Source: Paenibacillus sp. PL2-23 (GTDB lineage Bacteria > Bacillota > Bacilli > Paenibacillales > Paenibacillaceae). From it: DNA of 64,000 bases. The position numbers and the translations under genes were made by a program. Every line of letters begins with the position of its first letter. The stretch's first letter is position 1. Shown here in pieces: positions 59,688-64,000 of the stretch. The notes beneath the pieces are model-generated. The model ran no database searches. It was not told the origin of the DNA and worked only from the letters and a program-made list of their open reading frames with translations. The stretch spans positions 4,881,001 to 4,945,000 of the forward strand of contig NZ_CP162129.1 of NCBI RefSeq assembly GCF_040834005.1, written 5' to 3'.

Positions 59688-60725
59688 TTAGAAATCTCCC
59701 TTTCGATTCATTCGGATAAGCAGATAGATCAGATAAGGCGCTCCCAGAATACCGGTAATAACGCCGACGGGGAATCTGGTCTGAAACGCAAATTGTCCGA
59801 TTAAATCCGATGCCAGCACCAGGATGACGCCGACAAGACCTGCTGGAATGACCGTAGAATAGCCTGCTCCGACTAACCGCCTTGCAATCGGTCCAGCCAG
59901 GAACGCCACGAAGGCAATCGGACCCGTTGTAGCGGTAGCAACGGAGATCATGCACACTGTGGCCAGAATGAGCATGATTCGTGTTTTGTCGGTATGGATG
60001 CCAAGCGATGTCGCCGCCTGCTCACCCAGCTCCAGCAGACTAAGCCTCTTCCCTAGCAGAATGACAATAGGCGTACATACCAGCACCGTAATGATAAGCG
60101 TAGGCAGCTCCTCCATCTGGGAGCCGTTAAGACTACCGCTTAACCAACGGTACGCTGTAGCGACGTCATGCTCAGAGCTGATGCGCAGCAAATAAGCGAT
60201 AAGCGCCCCAAGCATGGCGTCCAAGCCGATGCCAATGAGAATCAGCCGCCCTAACGCGAATGTCCCTCTAATGGATAGCAGATAAAGCACCAATACCGTA
60301 AGAAGGCCGGCAACAACGGAAGCGATGAACAGCACAGCTTCGCTTGTATGGAGAATAATAATGCAGAATACAGCCGCAACGCTGGAGCCGGCCGTTATCC
60401 CCAGGACATTGGGATTCGCAAGCGGGTTGCGAAGCATCGTCTGGAACACGCTTCCCGCTAAGCCGAAAGCGAAGCCGGCGAACAGACCGGCGAGCATTCT
60501 AGGGAGCCGTATCGTCTCAATCGCAAACGAAGCACCCTTGATTGGCTCCCCCATCAACACCCGCGCGATGACATCCACGGAATACAGGGTGTTGCCCAGG
60601 TACAGCATCAAGCCGCAAAGGGCCACAGAAATGATTGCAAGTATAGAAGTAATCAGCACATAACGACGCCTTCTCTGGCGTCTGCCCGACATGATCAACT
60701 GAATGGTGTTTGTAGGATTCATCAT
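59688..60725 (-). CDS. Siderophore ABC transporter permease (FecCD family)
   Basis: A 345-residue permease with about nine to ten hydrophobic helices and family motifs: GLFAGFAFGLAGSVFQTMLRNPLANPNVLGITAGSSVAA, then SLGIHTDKTR, and GPIAFVAFLAGPIARRLVGAGY. The start ATG 60725 overlaps the previous stop (ATGA), so translation is coupled. It forms the membrane heterodimer with the protein at 60722-61762. Confidence 0.94.
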   Translation of the reverse strand: MMNPTNTIQLIMSGRRQRRRRYVLITSILAIISVALCGLMLYLGNTLYSVDVIARVLMGEPIKGASFAIETIRLPRMLAGLFAGFAFGLAGSVFQTMLRNPLANPNVLGITAGSSVAAVFCIIILHTSEAVLFIASVVAGLLTVLVLYLLSIRGTFALGRLILIGIGLDAMLGALIAYLLRISSEHDVATAYRWLSGSLNGSQMEELPTLIITVLVCTPIVILLGKRLSLLELGEQAATSLGIHTDKTRIMLILATVCMISVATATTGPIAFVAFLAGPIARRLVGAGYSTVIPAGLVGVILVLASDLIGQFAFQTRFPVGVITGILGAPYLIYLLIRMNRKGDF

Positions 60726-61762
60726 AAGGCACGCACTTTCGCTCTCATCGCTAATAGAATCAGAATGGGAGCGCCGACGAAGGCAGTCACGATGGCCACC
60801 TCAAGCTCGCCTGGTCTGCCTAGAATCCTGCCTATCACGTCGGACCCCGTTAATACAATCGCTCCAGCCAGCGCCGACATCGGAATGAGGAAGCGCTGAT
60901 CTGGGCCAATCATCAATCGAATCAGGTGGGTTGCCAGCAGCCCGACAAAGCCGATAGGCCCTGCCAGCGCGGTTACGGTTCCGCACAGGACAACAGCCGC
61001 CAGCGACGAGACTACACGCAGAACACCTGTGCGAACGCCCAGCCCCGTAGCCGTCTCGTCACCCAGCGCCAACGCGTTCAGCGCGGGAGCTGTGAATAGG
61101 ACGATCAGAATGCCGACAATCAGAAAGGGCGAGAAGGTTGCGATATCGCTCCAGGTAGTCCCGCCTACGCTTCCCACCTGCCATCGCCGGACTTGATCCA
61201 GGACATTCGTTCGGGGAATCATAATGGCGCTTATAAGCGAAGTAAGCGCAGCGCTGGTAGCCGCCCCCGCTAATACCAGCTTAACGGGCGTAGGTCCGCC
61301 ATGTCCCATCGAGCCGATGCCCAGCACAAATAATGCGGTAATGGCTGCACCGAGGCAAGCCATCAATATATACTCATTCGCCGATCCAATGTTCAGGAAG
61401 GCAATGCCGGCCACAACAAACAAGGACGCTCCTGTATTCACGCCCAGAATGCTGGGGTCGGCAATGGGGTTGCGAGTGACTGCCTGCATCAAGGCGCCGG
61501 AGATGCCAAGCGCACCGCCGCATAAGAGGCTGAATACCGTACGGGTCATTCTCTGCTTGATGACATCGGTGTTATACGAATCAATGGACGGGTTGAATAA
61601 CCCGTCCATTAACTCCTTAAATCCCATGACTCGCGAGCCGAAAGCCAACGATGCCAGAACACATAGACCGAGAACAAGCAGGCAAAGCACGAGCACCATC
61701 GTAAAGTGCTTCGGTGTGAGCGGCTTATGCAGCTTGTCGGCAAGAGGCGCTGAATTATTCAT
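60722..61762 (-). CDS. Siderophore ABC transporter permease (FecCD family)
   Basis: A 346-residue membrane subunit with GALGISGALMQAVTRNPIADPSILGVNTGAS, TGLGVRTGVLR and GPIGFVGLLATHLIRLMIGPDQR, the conserved FecCD set. ATG 61762 overlaps the binding-protein stop by 8 bp. It partners the downstream permease. Confidence 0.94.
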   Translation of the reverse strand: MNNSAPLADKLHKPLTPKHFTMVLVLCLLVLGLCVLASLAFGSRVMGFKELMDGLFNPSIDSYNTDVIKQRMTRTVFSLLCGGALGISGALMQAVTRNPIADPSILGVNTGASLFVVAGIAFLNIGSANEYILMACLGAAITALFVLGIGSMGHGGPTPVKLVLAGAATSAALTSLISAIMIPRTNVLDQVRRWQVGSVGGTTWSDIATFSPFLIVGILIVLFTAPALNALALGDETATGLGVRTGVLRVVSSLAAVVLCGTVTALAGPIGFVGLLATHLIRLMIGPDQRFLIPMSALAGAIVLTGSDVIGRILGRPGELEVAIVTAFVGAPILILLAMRAKVRAL

Positions 61763-62843
61763 TGATCTTCTTGGCTGCTTCTCCGATCAATCCTACATAT
61801 TCATCGATTGTGTACGCAACCGACAACGGATTCGGGTTGCCCGCAGCCGCAAGCGGCGAATTGTCTTCCACGACTACGACGGAGCCTCTGGCGATGGCCG
61901 GAACCTTGCCCAGCAGCGGATCGGCTTGCAGAGCGGCAAGCAGCTCGGCATTGCCATAGGTCACGATAATGTCCGTGTCATTCAGCGCATCGGCATTCTC
62001 AGCACTCAGCTGCAGGTAGAAGCTGTCGGTAACCAGACTTGCCAGTGCGTCAGGGAACGGCATGCCCAGCTCGCCCAGGAAGTCGCCGCGCGGGTCTCCA
62101 GGGGCATAGATCGAAAGCGTCGACAGGTCAGCAGGGTTAATAAAGGCAAAGGCAGCTGTCTTGCCTTGAAGCTCTGGATGAGCGGCTGCCGTGTCCTGGA
62201 TCAGCTTCTCTGTATCCTTAATCAGCTGCTCGCCCTCCGCTTGCATGCCCATACCCATGGCGTTGAACATCACTTGATCGCGCCAGCTTGCCACCCAAGG
62301 AGCCGACTGGTACGCGACGACCGGGGCTATTTTGGACAATGTATCATATTCCTCTTGCGTAATGCCGGAGTAAGCGGCCAGAATAACGTCTGGGCTCGCG
62401 TCCGAGATGGCTTCAAAGTCAAGGCCGTCTGTATCCTGGAACAGGTTCGGCTCGGTAACGCCAAGCTCCTCCAGCTTCTTCTTCGTCCAAGGCAGCAGTC
62501 TGGAGCCATCCTGTACGCCGTAGTTCGCTTCGGAGAAGCCTACAGGCACAACGCCCAGGGCAAGCGCAACGTCATGGTTCGCCCACGAGATCGTTACGAC
62601 GCGCTCCGGCTTGGCTTCAATAACAGACTCGCCAAACGCGTGTTTAATGGTAATAGGATATTGAGCCGCCGCTTCCGATGCAGAAGCATCGCTTGCTTCA
62701 GGGCTCGCGCTTGGAGCAGCGGTTGGCGCTGCGCCGGCATTGCTATTGGCATTGCCGTTGTTCCCGCCGCAGCCGGCAAGCAACACAACAAGTGCTAGTG
62801 AGGATAGAAGCATGGACATCGATCGTTTGTTACGTGCTTTCAT
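61755..62843 (-). CDS. Siderophore-binding lipoprotein (FecB/FhuD-like)
   Basis: A 362-residue lipoprotein. Signal peptide with lipobox LLAGC (Cys25 from ATG 62843), then an Asn/Ala/Ser/Pro linker, then a class III binding fold (ITIKHAFGESVIEAKPERVVTISWANHDVALALGVVPVG). It captures ferric siderophore outside the membrane. An ATG 12 bp upstream (62855) is an alternative. It is the first gene of the operon, under a Fur-box promoter. Confidence 0.93.
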   Translation of the reverse strand: MKARNKRSMSMLLSSLALVVLLAGCGGNNGNANSNAGAAPTAAPSASPEASDASASEAAAQYPITIKHAFGESVIEAKPERVVTISWANHDVALALGVVPVGFSEANYGVQDGSRLLPWTKKKLEELGVTEPNLFQDTDGLDFEAISDASPDVILAAYSGITQEEYDTLSKIAPVVAYQSAPWVASWRDQVMFNAMGMGMQAEGEQLIKDTEKLIQDTAAAHPELQGKTAAFAFINPADLSTLSIYAPGDPRGDFLGELGMPFPDALASLVTDSFYLQLSAENADALNDTDIIVTYGNAELLAALQADPLLGKVPAIARGSVVVVEDNSPLAAAGNPNPLSVAYTIDEYVGLIGEAAKKINE

Positions 62844-62876
62844 GTGTAGACCCATCCTTATTCATTGGAGTTAATT

Positions 62877-62930
62877 GATAATGATAATCAATTTCCTCTA
62901 AATTATATGACCAGGCTATTTCATTGTCAA
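62877..62930 (-). promoter_or_regulatory. Fur-regulated promoter of the siderophore operon
   Basis: On the minus strand TTGACA (62925-62930) and TATAAT (62902-62907) are 17 bp apart. A Fur-box-like palindrome TTGATAATGATAATCAA (about 62875-62891) covers the expected transcription start and matches the first 14 positions of the 19-bp consensus. Iron-replete Fur should block initiation. Confidence 0.88.
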
Positions 62931-62944
62931 TGTTAAAACATGTA

Positions 62945-63113
62945 AGTCAATGACCCCCACTTAACTAACGTTTGAAGTGGGAGCTTGTAACGACCCGATC
63001 GTACGAACGTCTTGCGACTCCGATCTTTTGGCGTTCCGAAGAACGTGGTGTTACATCCTCGAGTAAGTCTTCGCCTACCAATGGGCAGATTGACAGCTGC
63101 CCTGCAAGCCTAG
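62945..63113 (-). mobile_element. Right end of an IS200/IS605-type element with likely omega RNA
   Basis: Reading on the minus strand after the TnpB stop, about 130 bp of structured sequence leads to a foldback CCCACTT / AAGTGGG with a 12-base loop (62956-62981) and then GGGTCATTGAC. Such a hairpin near the end is typical of IS605-family right ends. In known elements the same stretch is transcribed as the omega (re)RNA that guides TnpB, with the guide copied from DNA just past the end, here near 62925-62945. The exact boundary is inferred. Confidence 0.6.
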
Positions 63114-64000
63114 TCATGCTAAGCCTGCACCTTCAAGAAGGTACTCTCTTCCCTTCAGACAGAGATTCATGGCGCCGATCCGGTCATCATTGCTTGCATA
63201 TCCGCATGCCTGGCAACGAAAGCGATGCCTGCGTTTATCCCGGTTTTCTTTGTCCGTGTGGCGGCATAGGGGACACGCTTGCGAAGTGTGCTTCGGATCC
63301 ACGGCTATCACCATCGATCCTGCAAGCTTCGCCTTATACGTCACCATCTGACGCAGCTGATAGAACGCCCACGATACCGTCACATACCGATACTTCAGCT
63401 TTGACTTTTCCGCCCTGCGGCGGATCCCTGTCAGATCCTCCAGCACAAACAGCGTATTCGCCCCATATCGGGTAACGAGTGCCTTACTTACCTGATGGTT
63501 CACATCGGTCATCCAGCGGTTTTCTCGTTCTCCGATTTGCTTCAGCCTGCGGCGGGACGAAGCCGTTTGTTTGCGTTGCAGCTCGGAACGCAATCGTTGG
63601 TAGTTTGCTCGTTTGTGTTTGAGCTCCCTTCCTCGAAAAAACAGCGTTCTCCCCTCGGTGTCATACACCGTAGCTACAAAGTTGATGCCCAGATCAATCC
63701 CTGCAACGTGTTCAATCTCCTTAAGCTCAGGAGAGGCCATTTCCTTAGACACTGGAATATGCAAAAACCACTTCTGCTTTTTGCATACCAGCTTGGCTGT
63801 ACCGAATGTCCATGTGCCGTCGAAATAGGTCTCCATTCCTTTGGCTTCGAAGGGGATCTTAATGCGGCCTTGCAGCGTATTGACGGAGAATAGCTTTGCG
63901 CTTAGCGAGTAATCCCGTCTCCAGACGAGATCGTATTCCGGCTTCTTAAATTGTACGAGAGTCCAAGCATGCCCACTGCTCAAGATGGTCTTGTATTTAG
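63114..64000 (-). CDS. tnpB: TnpB RNA-guided nuclease (IS200/IS605 OrfB), 5' end outside window
   Basis: About 295 C-terminal residues are visible; the frame is open to the right edge, and full-length TnpB is usually 370-420 residues. RuvC-like active-site residues are all present: Asp in VAGIDLGINFVATV, Glu in LFVLEDLTG and Asp in YASNDDRIGAMNL. A zinc finger CPLCRH ... CQACGYA lies between the last two. So the nuclease looks intact rather than a dead TldR-type regulator. No tnpA is seen. It inserted just upstream of the siderophore operon promoter. Confidence 0.92.
   Translation of the reverse strand, partial: KYKTILSSGHAWTLVQFKKPEYDLVWRRDYSLSAKLFSVNTLQGRIKIPFEAKGMETYFDGTWTFGTAKLVCKKQKWFLHIPVSKEMASPELKEIEHVAGIDLGINFVATVYDTEGRTLFFRGRELKHKRANYQRLRSELQRKQTASSRRRLKQIGERENRWMTDVNHQVSKALVTRYGANTLFVLEDLTGIRRRAEKSKLKYRYVTVSWAFYQLRQMVTYKAKLAGSMVIAVDPKHTSQACPLCRHTDKENRDKRRHRFRCQACGYASNDDRIGAMNLCLKGREYLLEGAGLA

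Overview
The window looks like chromosomal DNA of a Paenibacillus or a close relative in the Paenibacillaceae. I infer this from the mid-50s percent GC by eye, strong AGGAGG-type ribosome binding sites, many CUT1 sugar transporters with LplA/LplB/LplC- or MalE/F/G-like parts, YesM/YesN-type two-component pairs, and Bacillales genes such as a DUF1540 protein, a YvyF-like flagellar-operon protein, UppP and TipAS-type MerR. No rRNA or tRNA genes and no CRISPR array were seen.

Left part (1-25041, mostly minus strand). A glycan-use operon (1-8853) encodes a CUT1 transporter, a deacetylase-fold protein, a GH38 alpha-mannosidase and an SGNH esterase. A TetR/DUF2269 pair follows, with a clear self-regulated promoter. 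Next is a 2-kb field of palindromic repeats holding two near-identical 49-residue exported peptides and a small inserted foldback element. Then come a YdcZ/Crp-Fnr/YdcZ cluster, a YesM/YesN pair, and a second CUT1 operon with its own kinase, response regulator and SGNH esterase.

Middle (25042-41630). This part holds a RibA-like gene, more palindromic arrays, a c-di-GMP-I riboswitch ahead of a YvyF-like gene, an AraC/GH88 pair, a GH18 chitinase, a GGDEF diguanylate cyclase, UppP and a TipAS-type MerR. A likely intracellular glycosidase lies next to a chimeric protein that joins a kinase sensor domain to half of a solute-binding protein. Two truncated gene remnants meet at 37430-37760. A hypothetical gene is bracketed by repeat arrays.

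Right part (41631-64000). This part holds TetR/MMPL, AraC, SRPBCC-DoxX/DUF4166, a two-component system, twin Gfo/Idh/MocA dehydrogenases, a UbiD-type decarboxylase, ArsR/SRPBCC, an intracellular-type GH9, a TIM-barrel isomerase, a Fur-controlled siderophore transporter, and the 3' end of a TnpB element running off the right edge.

The most unusual content is a set of intergenic palindrome arrays. At least three unrelated palindrome sequences (plus one decayed family) are each repeated in tandem at a pitch of almost exactly 51 bp, at five to six separate sites. I do not recognise this as a described element class. The shared pitch, about five DNA helical turns, across unrelated sequences is the best candidate here for an undescribed system.
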